64,000 nt of DNA from Aedes albopictus (taxonomy: Eukaryota > Arthropoda > Insecta > Diptera > Culicidae): the NCBI RefSeq assembly GCF_035046485.1, contig NC_085136.1:80927734-80991733 (forward strand), in the 5' to 3' direction. Shown here one piece after another: positions 1 to 11,215 of the stretch (positions within the stretch are counted from its first letter, which is position 1; every line of letters begins with the position of its first letter). The notes beneath the pieces are model-generated. The model worked only from the letters and a program-made list of their open reading frames with translations, did not search any database and was not told the DNA's origin. The translations under genes were made by a program, and so were the position numbers.

Positions 1-75
1 ATTTCTCTGATAATGCTTTTGATTATCACTGTAGGAGTTCTTTTCGGAATATTTCTAAGAAAATTCTCATTTTAG

Positions 76-126
76 AAAATATGATAAGAATTAATGAAAA
101 CAACTCACTAATTCTTATCATATTTT
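76..126. repeat. Short perfect inverted repeat
   Basis: Two perfect 18-bp arms (76-93 and 109-126, AAAATATGATAAGAATTA and its complement) flank a 15-nt loop. The stem would form in either strand. No coding sequence adjoins it. It may be the remnant of a small foldback element. Confidence 0.8.
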
Positions 127-188
127 GTTAAGATTTTTTTTGGAATTATCGCCAGTTTTTTTTTAATCAATCCACTTTGAATGTTTAA

Positions 189-303
189 CCCTCGAGCAGT
201 CGCGTCTTTGAATACCTGCAGCGAATCCGCGCTCACGCTATGTACCACAAGCGTGCATTTTTCATCGTGCATGTACTCAGTACACGACGCGACCGCTTCC
301 GGG
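189..303. mobile_element. TTAA-flanked foldback MITE (115 bp)
   Basis: TTAA lies on both sides (185-188 and 304-307). The ends begin CCCTCGAGC and finish GCTTCCGGG, and the next bases, CAGTCGCGTC and GACGCGACCG, pair as inverted arms. TTAA duplication with CCC ends is the piggyBac pattern, so this is probably a non-autonomous piggyBac-type MITE. The 62-codon frame across it is incidental. It is more GC-rich than its surroundings. Confidence 0.7.
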
Positions 304-409
304 TTAAAGAAATTCTTCCGGAATCACATTAGAATTTTTCTATTAGTTCCGCCACGTATTGTTTTGTGATTTTTACAAAAACTATCATTGAAACTATTTT
401 ATGTATTCT

Positions 410-720
410 TTAACGAATTCTTCTTGAAAATCACAGAATTATTTATTGGTTTTTTTATGATTTTTTTTGAAAATTGCCGAAGTACTTCTTTCAAGAATTC
501 CTAATTGAATTCCTTTCAGTAATCTCAAGGAATTCTTCCTCGATTTTCTCTTAGAATTGGTTTGAGAAATTCCTTAACGCACTTCTCAAAGAAATTCTTA
601 TGGAATACAGGGAATGACAGGGAATTGGGATAGGAAATATTGAAAAGGATGCCAGGAAGAATACATTCTCATAGACATTTCCTGAAAATTCCTATCGAAA
701 TTCCCATACCCAAACCCGGT
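410..720. repeat. Highly degenerate GGAATTCC-type satellite edge
   Basis: GAATTC and GAAATTC motifs recur, but the 12-bp phase is largely lost. This appears to be the worn edge of the array that becomes regular after 1040. Confidence 0.5.
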
Positions 721-1035
721 GTAACCAACTAGTGCCAAATCCCTAGAACCCCCTTTTTTCGAAAAACAGCTGATTAAAAATCAAATGAAACCGTTGAGAC
801 ATTCCGGTAAAGACAGACCGATGCCCGTTGTGGAGAGAAATCAACCCCTTTAGCTACCGACTTTTTTTATTTTGTAAAAATTATTTTAACATGTCGTCTT
901 AATATCGAGCTCTGAAGAAGGCCCCATCCCGGGTCGAAACGTAGGCGAAGATAACCAAGTAGTCGACGCAAAATTCATGACTGAGAAGCCGAAATCCACG
1001 TAATACCAAATTCCAGTCGAACTCCCCCTTCGTTC
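721..1035. other. Unassigned interspersed sequence with hammerhead-like core
   Basis: This stretch lacks the satellite motif. At 912-940 it contains CTGAAGA, a GC-rich hairpin (GGCCCC / CGGGTC) and CGAAAC, the order of a hammerhead ribozyme core (CUGANGA, stem II, GAAA). Related motifs are known from Penelope-like retroelements. No reverse transcriptase frame is visible nearby. The cleavage site and helices I and III were not verified. Confidence 0.35.
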
Positions 1036-4000
1036 CCAGAGAAATTTTCATAACAATCCCACAGTAGTTCCTTGAGGAGTTCCCTGAGGTATTCCTAGAG
1101 GGATTCCCAGAAAAACTCCCAGAGGGACTTCTAGAGGAACTCCCAGAGGAATTCTCAGAGGGCTCCCAGAAGAAAAACTAGAAGGATTCCCAGAGTAATT
1201 CCCAGAAAACTGCCTAGTGGAATTCCCAGAAGATTTTCCAGAGTAATTCCCAGAGGAATTCCCAGAGAAATTCTTAGAGGAATTCCAAGATGAATTCCTA
1301 GAGAAATTCCACGAAAAATTGCCAGAGGAATTCCCAGGTAGTTTGTCATAGAAATTCGTAGAGGATTTCCCCGAGGTATTCCCAGAAAAAATCCCAGAGG
1401 AATTTCCAGAGGAATGCATGAAGGAATTCCCAAAATAATTACCAAAGGAATTCGCAGAGGAATTCATAGAGAAATTTCCAGAGGAATTCGCCAAGGAATT
1501 CCCAGATAAAATTACAAAGGAATTCCCAAAGGAATTCTCAGAGAAATTCCCAGATGAATTCCCACAGCGATTCCCACAGAGACTCCCAGAGGAATTCCCA
1601 GATGAAGACCCAGAGCAATTTCCAGAGAAATGTGCAGAGCAATTTCTAGATAAATTGTCAGAGGAATTTCCAAAGGTTTTCCACAGGAATTCTTGAAGGA
1701 ATTCCCAGAGGAATTTGCAGATAAATTCCCAGATGAATTGCCAGAATAATTTGCAGAGGAATTCTCAGAGGAATTTCCACAGTGATTCCCAAAGTGACTA
1801 CCAGACAGACTCCCAGAGGAATTCCCGGATGAAGACCCATAGGAATTCCCAAAGGAATTCCCAGAGGATTTATAGAGAAATTCTCAGAAGAATGCTTAGA
1901 GGAATTCTAAGAGCAATAACCAGAGCAACTTCTAGAGGAATTTCGAGAGGAATTCCCAGAAGAATAACATATAAATTTTCAGAATAATTCCCAGAAAAAT
2001 GCACAAAGGAACTCTCAGAGCAACTCCCAGTGGAGTTTCCATAAGAATTCCTGAATAAATTCCCAGAGAATTTCTCAGAGGAATTTTCAGAGTAATTTCC
2101 ATAGAAATTGCCCTAGAAATTCCTAGAGGAATTCCCAGTAAATTCTCAAAGAAATACTCTCAGATATATCAAGAAAATTTCTCAGAGAAACTGCCAGTGA
2201 AATTTTCAGAGAATTACGAAATGAATTATCATAGATCCCCAGAACAATTCTCAGAGTAATTGCTAGCGGAGTTATCAGAGAAATTTATAGAGGAATTGTC
2301 AGAGAAATTCCCCGAGGAATTTCGAAATGAGTTATAGATGGTTTCCCGGAGGAAGTCCCATAGAAATTTTGAGAGCAATTCCTATAGCAACCCCTAGAGG
2401 AATTTCCAGATAAATTTCTAGAGGAATTCCCAGAAGAATTCTAAGAAAAAAATCCCAGAGGAATCCCTAGAGCACCTCCCAGTGGAATTCCCAAAAGAAC
2501 TGAATTAATTCCTAATTAATTTCCCAAATCAATTTACATACTGATTACCAGAAAAATTTTCAGAGAAACTGCCAGATAAATTCCCAAATAAATTCTCAGA
2601 GGATTTTCCAAAGAAATTCCCAGAGGAATTCCCAGAGAAGTACCCAGAAGTATTCCTAGAAGAATTCTCAGAGGACTTCCCAAAGGAATTCCAAGAGGAA
2701 TTCTCAGCGGAATTCTTGGTGGAACTCCCAGAATATTTCCGTGAGGAACTCCCAGAGCACCTCCCAGTGGGATTCTCTGAAGCACTCCTGAATAAATTAT
2801 CAGAAAATTTGTCAGAGCAATTTCCAGAAATTCCGAGAGAAATTTTCAGAGTAAATTTCAGAGGAATTCTTAAAAAAAATCCTAAAGGAATCCCCATCAG
2901 AATTTCTAGAGGAATTCTCAGAAGATTTCCTAGAAGATTTCCCTCAATTCTCAAAGCAATTTTAGGGAATTCCCAATGCAATTCCCAAATTAAATGCCAG
3001 AAGAATTCTCAAAGAAATGTTCAAAGGTCAAAGGAACTCTTAGTGGAACTCGTAGAGGAATTCCCAGACGAATTCTAGGAAAAATTCCCAGATGAATTCC
3101 TAGAGGAATTCTCAGAGGAATTCCTGGATGAATAAACAAAAGATTCCCAGAAGATTTGGGATTTTTCGACTGGAACTGGATGTTATTGCGTAGAAACGGC
3201 TATCTCAGTCTTAATTTATGACGATTTATTTTATTCTATTTTATACTACGCAATAGATTCCCAGAAGGAATTTCTTTGAAGAATTTCTAGATGAATTCTC
3301 AAAGGAACTCCCACATGAATTCTAGGAGAAATTTAGGATGAATTTCCTGAGGAATTCCCGGAGGAATTCCAAAATAAATTCCCAAAGGAATTCCAAGAGA
3401 ACTTCCCAGACGAATTTACACAGCAATTTCCTGATGTTTTCCAAGAGGAATTCTCAAAGTAATTCCCAAAGGAATTTCCTGATGAATTTACAGTGCAATT
3501 TCCAGAGCAATTTACAAATGAACTCCAAAGGGAATTCCCAGGGGTATTTCAAGATAAATTTACAGATTAAGTTGCTGAGAAATTCCCAAAAGAATTGCCC
3601 GAGGAATTTCCAGAGAAATTCCAAGAAAAAAATCCCAGATTAATGCCAAGAGAAATTCACTGATGAAGTTCCAGAGAAATTACCAGCTGAAGCTTTTGAT
3701 AGAGAAATTCCTAGACAAATTCACAGGGAAATTCCTAGATGGATCCCCCGACAAATACCCAGAAGAATTCCCAGAGAAATTCCAAGATGAATTCCAAGAG
3801 GAATTACCAGATGAATTCCCCATTGACATTCCCTGAGGAATGTCAAGATGAATTCCCTGAGGAATTGTCTGATGAATTCCCACATGAATCCCCAGAGGAA
3901 TTTCCTGATGAATTTCCAGATAAACTCCCAGAGAAATTTTCAGAGAAATTCTAAGATGAATTCCCATAGAGAAGTTTACAGATGAATTTGCTTAGAAATT

Positions 4001-4490
4001 CACAAAGGAATTCCCAGATGAATTCCTAGAGGAATTCCCAGAGAAATTCCAAAAAAAATTTACAAATTAATGGTAAGTGAAATTCACAGATGAAACTCCT
4101 AACAAGTTTCCAACAAACATGATTGCTGTACTACAGATGAATGACCCGCTCATAAGCTTGATTTTGAAAATTTTGGCTGAAAAAGCTGTTACTCAGCTGT
4201 CATTGTTACTTGGGTTTCCAGAGGAATTTCCAGAGAAATTCCCAGCTAAAATTCCAAGATGAATTCTCAAAGGAATTCCCAGAGGAATTTCAAGAGAAAG
4301 TCACAGATGAATTTTCTGAGGAATTCCCAAGGGAATGCCCAGATGAATTCCCAGAGGAATTTCCAAAAGAATTCGCAGGTAAGTTTACAAAGAAACTCCT
4401 AGACACAATCTTAGACAACTTTCAAAGGAATATCCAGAGGAACAACTCTCAGAATGAATTCCTCGGTGAATTTCTCTGAAAAATACCTGG
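1036..4490 (+). repeat. Degenerate 12-bp satellite, unit AGAGGAATTCCC
   Basis: Roughly 3.4 kb of imperfect tandem 12-mers reads AGAGGAATTCCC on the plus strand. Twelve is divisible by three, so long open frames of repeated residues (NSSGNFSG, EEFPDEFP and similar) appear in several frames on both strands. They lack gene-like composition and should not be annotated as proteins. Divergence between neighbouring units is high, suggesting an old array. Short non-repeat interruptions occur at 3140-3260 and 4090-4205. Confidence 0.85.
3184..3255. repeat. Small foldback interrupting the satellite
   Basis: TATTGCGTAG (3184-3193) and its complement CTACGCAATA (3246-3255) bracket a short AT-rich centre. 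The satellite resumes on both sides, so this looks like a tiny inserted foldback element. Confidence 0.5.
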
Positions 4491-4885
4491 GACTCCCTTA
4501 GAAATTTCTCTGGCAATTTGTAGAAACTCATCTGCAAAATTCTTTTCTTTTTTTTTTCACTGGAAATATAATAAGCAAATCACTTGGGACTTCACATAAT
4601 ATTTTACCTCGAAATTAGTCTAGAGTTTTCCTGGGCATTCCCCTGGAAATTCATCTGGAAATTCATCTAGGATACTAGGATTTTCGCTATATTTTTCTTT
4701 AAATTCGGCTTGTTACTCTTCTGTGCATTACGTTAGATTTTTTTTTGAGAATTACTATATGACTAACACAATATAACATTCTCTTTAAATGCATCCCAAA
4801 ATTCCTCTGGCAGTTACTTTTAGAATTTCTGTAGTAATTCTTCTGAAAATTCCTCTAGGAATTCTTCTGATTATTCTCCATCTGA

Positions 4886-5145
4886 GTCTCCAGTTAGCCT
4901 AGTGGTTAAGGCTATGGATCGCCAATCCGGAGACGGCGAGTTCGATTCTGTTCCGGTCGGGACAATTTTCTCGACTCCCTGGGCATAGTGTATCATTGTG
5001 CTTGCTTCACAATATACAATTTCATGCAATGGCAGGCAAAGAAAGCCCTTCAATTAATAACTGTGGAAGTGATCAAAGAACACTAAGTTGAAGCGAGGCA
5101 GACCAAGTCCCAGTGGGGACGTAGGGCCATAAAGAGAAGAAGAAG
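4886..5145 (+). mobile_element. Feilai-like tRNA-derived SINE
   Basis: The head carries a pol III A box (TAGCCTAGTGG) and B box (GAGTTCGATTC) in tRNA spacing. The anticodon-loop region reads TCGCCAA, suggesting a tRNA-Gly(GCC) origin. The body ends with the mosquito SINE 3' module (CCCAGTGGGGACGT) and an AGAAGAAGAAG tail. Feilai is the known Aedes aegypti tRNA-related SINE with this organisation; the name rests on recalled similarity. No clear target duplication is visible. Confidence 0.8.
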
Positions 5146-5151
5146 CTTGTT

Positions 5152-5318
5152 CCCAAGTAACACACATGTTATATAAAAGTTACGACAGCGCAAGTTTTGG
5201 TTGTATATAAGTTTATTTTACGTTATTTCAACACAATGTTAGAATTACGTAAAATAAACTTCTATACAACCAAAACTTGCGCTGTCGTAACTTTTATATA
5301 ACATGTGTGTTACTTGGG
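5152..5318. mobile_element. Foldback MITE, CCCAAGTAAC family
   Basis: A near-perfect palindrome of 167 bp starts CCCAAGTAACACACATG and ends with the complement. The arms run about 75 bp around a short AT-rich loop, so it is almost wholly a hairpin. It shares its terminal ten bases with the larger element at 31439-33368, suggesting one transposase mobilised both. Confidence 0.85.
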
Positions 5319-7082
5319 TTATTTATTTCTCTAGATATTTCTCAAAGAAATTCTCTGAAAATTTCTCTGGGAGTATCTTAAGCAATTCTTCTTGTTATTT
5401 CTTCAACAATTCTCTAGTAATTTACTGAGATTTCCCCTAAGTACTAGGAGTTATTTTAGGCATTTCTCCCCTGAGAATTTATCTGGGAATTCGTCTAGTA
5501 ATTTCTCCAACATTTTTTTCTGGAAATATTTCTTAGAATTTCTCTTAAAAATGCCTCTAGGATTTTTGTCAGAATTTCTCTGGAAATTTTTCATGGCATT
5601 TCTCTAGGAATTTTCTTAAAATGCCACTGAGCATCCCTTTTTTGAAATTTCAGGGGAATCGATATCCCCAGGAATTCCTGGGTTTCCTGGGAGTTTTTCT
5701 ATAAACTTTTCTTTGAATCTTCCTTGAAATCCTTCTGAGAATTCTTTAAGCAAACCACTGGGGAAGTAATCTGTGAGTTTCTCTTGAAATTTGTTGAGAA
5801 AGTCCGCTGAGAACTCTTCGCTTAGAAGTTTCACTGAGATTTCCATAAGGAATTTGCCTGAAATTTCTTCTAAGGATTTAGCTACAAGTTTGTGCATTGT
5901 TTCTTCTAATCAATGTAACTTTTTACTTACTGTTCTACTGAAAAATCTCTTAGGAATTCCACTGAGATTCCTTGCAAAAAAATCCTCTGAGAATTTCTCT
6001 GGAGATTGCTCTGATAGTTATTTTTAGGAACTTCACTTGGATTTTTTGGTTGTTTTTTTTTTTTGTGAATTTCTGAAAGAATACTTCTAAGAATTTCTCT
6101 ACAAAGTTTCCCTTGGACTTGTTCAAAAAATTTCTCTGGAAATATCTCAAGGGATTCTACGAAGAGTTCTATTGATATTTTTTCCGAGAATTGCCTTTTC
6201 GGAATTCCAGTGGAAATTCATCTGGAGATTTCTCTCTGATTTTCTCTATAATTTAAGAATTTCTCTTGTAATTCCTGTTGAACCTTCTCTTGGAATTCCT
6301 CTAAGAATTTATCGGAAAAAATCTAAGGGTTTTTCTTTGAATTTCTGATAGAATTTTTCAAAGAATTTCTCTATGATTTTTTATAATTCCGCCGAGAATT
6401 CCTTTGAATTTCCTGAGGAATTTGTTGTTAAAATTCCTTTGAAAATTTCTTTAGGAATGACTCTTGGAATTCATCTAGAAACTCCTTTGGGAACTCCTTC
6501 AGGAGTCCTTCAAGAATCTTGTCCGTAGATTTTTCTAGGAATGCCTCCGGTCATTCTCCAAGCATATACAGGGGGTGGCCAAAATGTTTGGGATAGGTAA
6601 CTTTTTTTCTCTCACAAAAAAGCTCAATATTCTATAACTTTACATAGAGCGCATCAAAAAATCTCAAATTTTGACTGTTTGTCAATCTATTATATGTGCA
6701 TCATTGGTACAAATTTGGGCTCGATTGATTATTGTTTCGCAAAGTTAGAACCGTTCGGGTAAAACACTATTTTTTAAACATCTCATTTTTCAGCTGTCAT
6801 ATCTCGGAAACCAGTGAACCGAATTGAATGAAATTTTGAACGTACACTAACAATATGTAAATGCTTCACAAACTATTAAACATAGGTACTTTTTCAACGA
6901 TGAAAAAAGTTATCATGGATTGACACTTTTTGGATTTTTCTCGAAAAAATTTTATTTTTGCCTTTCTCGTACACCAAGGTGTACCGAAAGGCTATATGTT
7001 TACTCCAAAAATGAAATCTTGATAGAACCCCCGGAGGACCAAGTCTTATATACCAATCGACTCAGCTCGACGAGTTGAGATG

Positions 7083-7157
7083 ATGTCTGTGTGTGTGTAT
7101 GTGTGTGTGTATGTATGTATGTGTGTGTGTGTGCGTGTGTATGTGTGTATGTGTACA
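7083..7157. repeat. GT/ATGT microsatellite
   Basis: A run of TGTGTG and TATG units lies just inside the left end of the 3.3-kb element. The short open frame rich in V, C and Y here comes from the repeat. Confidence 0.95.
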
Positions 7158-7289
7158 AAAATGTCACCTCACTTTTGGATAGTAAATATCATCCGATTTC
7201 AACGCTTTATGTTTCAATCGACGCGGAATATTGTCCCATTGTTTCCTATTGAAAATGGTTTGAATCGGTCCAGCCGTTCCGGAGTTATG

Positions 7290-8460
7290 GCCATTTAGGT
7301 GTTCCGGACCGGTACCCCAGGAAAGGGCCGGATATGAAATTGCAACAAACCCATGCATGCGACCCATCAAACCACGGCATTTTCGATTATCTGATGAACG
7401 GTAAGCAGGAAAATAGTCGCAGACTATATCTGAACCGGTAGTGTTCCGGAACCGGTTCCGGGTGTCCCGCCGGAAGTGGCCAAATATGAAAGTGAAACAA
7501 ACCCATGTATGCGACACATATAATCACCGCTTTTTCTGTAATCTGATGAGAGATAAACAGGAAAATAGTCTCTGACCATATCTGATCTGGTAGTGTTCCG
7601 GAACCGGTTCCGGGTATCCCGCCGGAAGTGGCCAAATATAAAAGTGAACCAAACACATGCATGCGACACATCAAATCGCAGCTTTTTCTATAACCTGATG
7701 AACGGTAAATAGGAAAATAGTCGTGCGCTATATCTGAACCGGTAGTGTTACGGAACCGGTTTCGGATCATATCTGAACCGGTAGCATCCCGAAACCAGTT
7801 CCTGATGTCCCGCCGGAAGTGGCCTAATTCATACATGCGATACATCAAATCGTAGCCTTTTCGATAACTTGTACGATCAGCAAAAAATAAGCAAAGCCCA
7901 CATTAGAAACTACTGATAGTGTTCCGGAATCGGTTTGAGGTGTCTCGCTGAAAGTGGCCGAATGCAAAAAAAAAAAACAAAAATTCGCGACACATCAAAT
8001 GGCAATTAAAGTATCGTGATGAACGGTTTCAAAGAAAAAATGTCTCAGATCATGCTTGGGAGAACTAGTAGTGTCCCGGAATCGGTTCCCGGTGTGGTCA
8101 AATGTAAAAGGGAACCAAACTCCATGCATGCGCTTCATCAAATCGCGGCTTTTTCGATAAGCTGATGAACGATTATTAAGAAAATTAGCTGAGATTACGT
8201 AAGAGACCACCGCTAGTGTTTCACAACCAGGTTCCAGGTGTCCCGCCGGAATTGGTCAAATGTAAAAATGAACCATGTAAATTTTCCGGAACCGGTTAAG
8301 AGTGTCCCACTGGAAATGGACATATATAAAACTGAATCAAACCCATGCTTGCGGTACATCAAATCGCTTTTTTGTCAGTAACCTGATGCATGGATAATAT
8401 GAAAATAGGCACAGTCCATAGAAGTTACCACCGGTAGTGTTTTTAATTCCGGGTAACCTG
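7290..8460. repeat. Degenerate tandem repeat, about 150 bp period
   Basis: The block CCGGTTCCGGGTGTCCCGCC plus GGAAGTGGCCAAATAT recurs near 7468, 7620, 7811, 7945, 8241 and 8305. It alternates with ACACATCAAATCGC and a CTGATGAACGG segment. Spacing is mostly 135-190 bp and identity falls toward the right. Frames of up to 153 codons on the minus strand are repeat artefacts. Confidence 0.8.
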
Positions 8461-8651
8461 ATTAACAGTTTTCATAAACTCAGACCACATTTAAATATAC
8501 CGGTAATGCTCCGGAATCATTTCCGGGGGTCTCGTAAGCAATGTAAGCAATTATGTAGTCTCGTGAGACTACATAAGAGGCTACCGGTGGTGTTGCATAG
8601 GCTGAATTACGAAAGTGAACTAAATCAATGCAAGCGATGGATATGTGTAAG

Positions 8652-9444
8652 CGAGGGGCGGATCACTTCCAAAACAACTGAATCGAAAATGCGTTTTGAT
8701 GAAAATGCGTTACAAAATGCTCCAATGCGTTGAAAAATGCGCCAAAATATCCAATGCGTTGAAAAATGCACAGGAATGCATGGCGAATTTTTGGAGTTTT
8801 ATTACACAATTTGTTGAAAAATACGCCAATGCGTAGGAAAATGCGTGTAATTGGGCTCTTCAGGGGTATCTAGATTATTTCAAAATCGAAATCTCCGTCC
8901 AAAAATTAGTCGAAATCCAAAATTTCATAACTTTCGTTGACCGGGAACTATTTTTAAAATGCATTTAAAGTTTGTATGGGGAAATTTTTTTGTTCGGGGC
9001 GAACTGTCATTTTATCGATTGAACTGTCATTCTATCCACGGAAATTAAAACTGTTTTGTTTATTTAACCATCAAAACAAAGGAATTGGAACGCAATAAAA
9101 TCAGGTTATACTCAGAAAAATGAGCTCTTTCGATTAGGCTATGGAAAACAGTAATATTATATTCACTAAACAACCCAATTTATCAATGCGTATAAAAATG
9201 CGAGCATTCCACCAATGCGCATACAAATGCGTGCTCTCTATCAATGCGTAGAAAATTTTGTCAATGCGTATAAAAATACGAACAATTTCATCAATGCGTT
9301 GAAAAGTGCATGCTGTAAAATTTTGACAGGTGTTGTTCAATTTTAGAAATGCGTACCTTAATACGCCAATGCGTAACAAAATGCGCCAATGCGTATGTCA
9401 ATACGCAAGGCTGAATCGAAAATGCGCTAGTGATTCGCCCCTCG
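8652..9444. mobile_element. hAT-like MITE with AATGCGT internal repeats
   Basis: An exact 8-bp duplication TGTGTAAG (8644-8651 and 9445-9452) flanks inverted ends CGAGGGGCGGATCACT and AGTGATTCGCCCCTCG, which pair over 16 bp with one mismatch. An 8-bp duplication is the hAT signature. Both flanks of the 793-bp body consist of irregular AATGCGT / AATGCGCC repeats around a unique centre (about 8840-9120). There is no transposase. Confidence 0.85.
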
Positions 9445-9745
9445 TGTGTAAGAGAACCAAAAGCCTAAAAAAACTAAGGCGATCTCGTTAAATCACACAA
9501 TGTTTGATTTCTGAGACGTAAATTTACAGTAGGATGGGTCAACGTTGTATGGAAAAATTAAAATTTAGGCGCATCAGCCCCGAACATTCTTTTAAATCTT
9601 TATTTGCGTCTAAAATTACTGCGCAAAATTTTGATGCGAATGGAGGGCGAGCACTGTAATGTTGTTTATATTTGAATATGATATAGCATTGGCAATTCAA
9701 ATTACTACATTACAAATTTTACATGGAACTTGTAACCAATGATAG

Positions 9746-9802
9746 TTTTTTTTTTTTTTTTTTTATTTATGTGTATTTTAACTTATAGCTAATTCTACAC
9801 TT
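9746..9802 (-). mobile_element. 5'-truncated LINE tail (57 bp)
   Basis: A run of T followed by a short AT-rich segment is bounded by the exact 12-bp direct repeat AACCAATGATAG (9734-9745 and 9803-9814). This is a minus-strand poly(A) retrotransposition with target duplication, truncated to little more than the 3' end of its source. The parent LINE was not identified. Confidence 0.8.
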
Positions 9803-10777
9803 AACCAATGATAGTAAAATATAGAATAAAGTATGCAGATTAAACTTTGTCAAAGTGATCTGTGAAAAAGTTAAATCCTGGCTAGTAATTGTCATCTTGG
9901 TATGAATCAGCCTCCAGTGAAGGTGGTCAAGCAGTCAACTAAAAGGTCTGATACTTTCGGCTCTGCCCATACGTTGAACATAACGTCGGAATAAGTGCCC
10001 CAATTCGATGATGACCTTAAATTTCTAAATAAAGTATTCTCATGATTCAGAAATTCGTAGGTGGTACAGTCCCAGATCGCCGTTATGAGCATTTCCTCCT
10101 TCTCGTCCGTTACCAAAGCACAGAGATTTGGGGCTGATCACTGACTCTTAGGCAAGATTGATTACGTCGACGGAAAGATTATGAGTACATGTTCGACGAG
10201 AAAGGCACTATCACCACTAGGTGGATTAATCTGGGTTTTTTACATCAAGGTCACTAAATTTTAATGTTGATATCCAAAGATTTTCCACTTCTGTTCTCAA
10301 GTTATCTCTAATCAGGTATATTATAGTCTATTTAGATTGAAGGAAGGTCACATTTAGTAATTTTTGTATTGTAATGTATTGTAAACTAGACTTATTTTCC
10401 TCTATATGGGTAAATATTTCAACCCGGTATAACTTAATTTGCCGTGAGAAAATGTTACATTTTATAACGTCGTATTAAGTATCAATATATTGTTGATAAA
10501 CTTCAAAAAAATAATTCAATTCGGTTCACTGGTTTTAGAGATATAACAGCTCAAAAATGAGTTGTCTAAGAAATAGTGTTTTACCCAAATGGTTCTAACT
10601 TAGCGAAAAATTAATCAATCGAGCCCAAATTTGTACCAATGATGCACATATAAAAGGTTGACCATCAGTCAAAATTTGAGATTTTTTGAAGCACTCTATG
10701 AAAAATTACAGCATGTTGATTTTTTTTTGTGGGAGAAAAAAAGTTGCCTATCACAAACATTTTGGCCATCCCCTGTA

Positions 10778-11215
10778 GCTTGAGAATTCATCTGGAAGTT
10801 TCTTTTGGACTAAGCCTGGGAATTTTTGAAGAAATTCTTCTTCTGGAATTTTACTTGGAATTTCTTATTTTTTTCTCGATTTTTTTATATTTCTTTGGGA
10901 GTTTCTCAGGCAATTTATCTAAAGATTCTTTCTGGCATTCTCCAATGAATTTCTCTGGAATACCTCCTGCTGTAAATTCCTCTAGGAATTCCTTAAATTC
11001 CTTAGAAGACTTTTCTATGAGTTTTATTATTAAAAAAATATTCGATACTATTACTAGGAATCTCTAATTTTTAAATGTCTACTAAGAATTTCTTTTTCGA
11101 GACGCGTAGAAATGGTTCTGGAGGTTCATCTAGGAACTCCTTCATGTATATCTGCAAAGCTTTTACAAGTTCTAGAGATTTTGAGAAATTTCCAAAAAAA
11201 AAAAAAATGGAAAGT
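10778..11215. repeat. Degenerate GGAATTCC-type satellite
   Basis: The array interrupted at 6567 resumes, with TTCTGGAATTTTACTTGGAA-like text and eroded phase. It shows that the MITE at 6569-10775 inserted into pre-existing satellite. Confidence 0.6.

Larger units (their letters stand above)
4491..6560 (-). repeat. Degenerate 12-bp satellite in opposite polarity
   Basis: After about 4490 the motif switches to TCTCTGGGAATT-like text, the reverse complement of the preceding array. Units are more diverged. A SINE (4886-5145) and a foldback MITE (5152-5318) interrupt it. Confidence 0.75.
6960..10234. mobile_element. 3.3-kb element with GCCTTTCTCGT inverted ends
   Basis: It begins GCCTTTCTCGTACACC and near the right end has CGACGAGAAAGGC, with a CACCACTAGGTGG hairpin beyond. 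The left end is itself a hairpin closing on GAAAGGC (about 6960-6992). It interrupts the MITE at 6569-10775 in a T-run, so the exact duplication cannot be read. Inside are a GT microsatellite, about 150-bp tandem repeats, a hAT-like MITE and a LINE tail. No transposase or reverse transcriptase frame is visible. Sequence of this kind is abundant in Aedes from memory. Confidence 0.65.
6569..10775 (-). mobile_element. TA-flanked MITE, split copy of the 32064-32986 family
   Basis: Left end CAGGGGGTGGCCAAAATG (6569) and right end CATTTTGGCCATCCCCTG (10775) sit between TA dinucleotides (6567-6568, 10776-10777), the Tc1/mariner-type duplication. The outer parts, 6569-6959 and 10235-10775, match the intact 923-bp copy at 32064-32986 in reverse orientation. 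Together they give about the same length, so a single element was split by the insertion at 6960-10234. No transposase is encoded. Confidence 0.85.

Noticed and set aside
1036..4490. Proteins rich in N, S and G, or E, F and P, from frames across the first array
   Set aside because: Overlapping frames on both strands are equally long, and neighbouring units change at all codon positions. This is satellite, not a gene.
7164..7848. Overlapping minus-strand frames with GHFRRD...NRFRNTTGSD repeats
   Set aside because: They come from the 150-bp tandem repeat; several frames are open at once and none begins or ends coherently.
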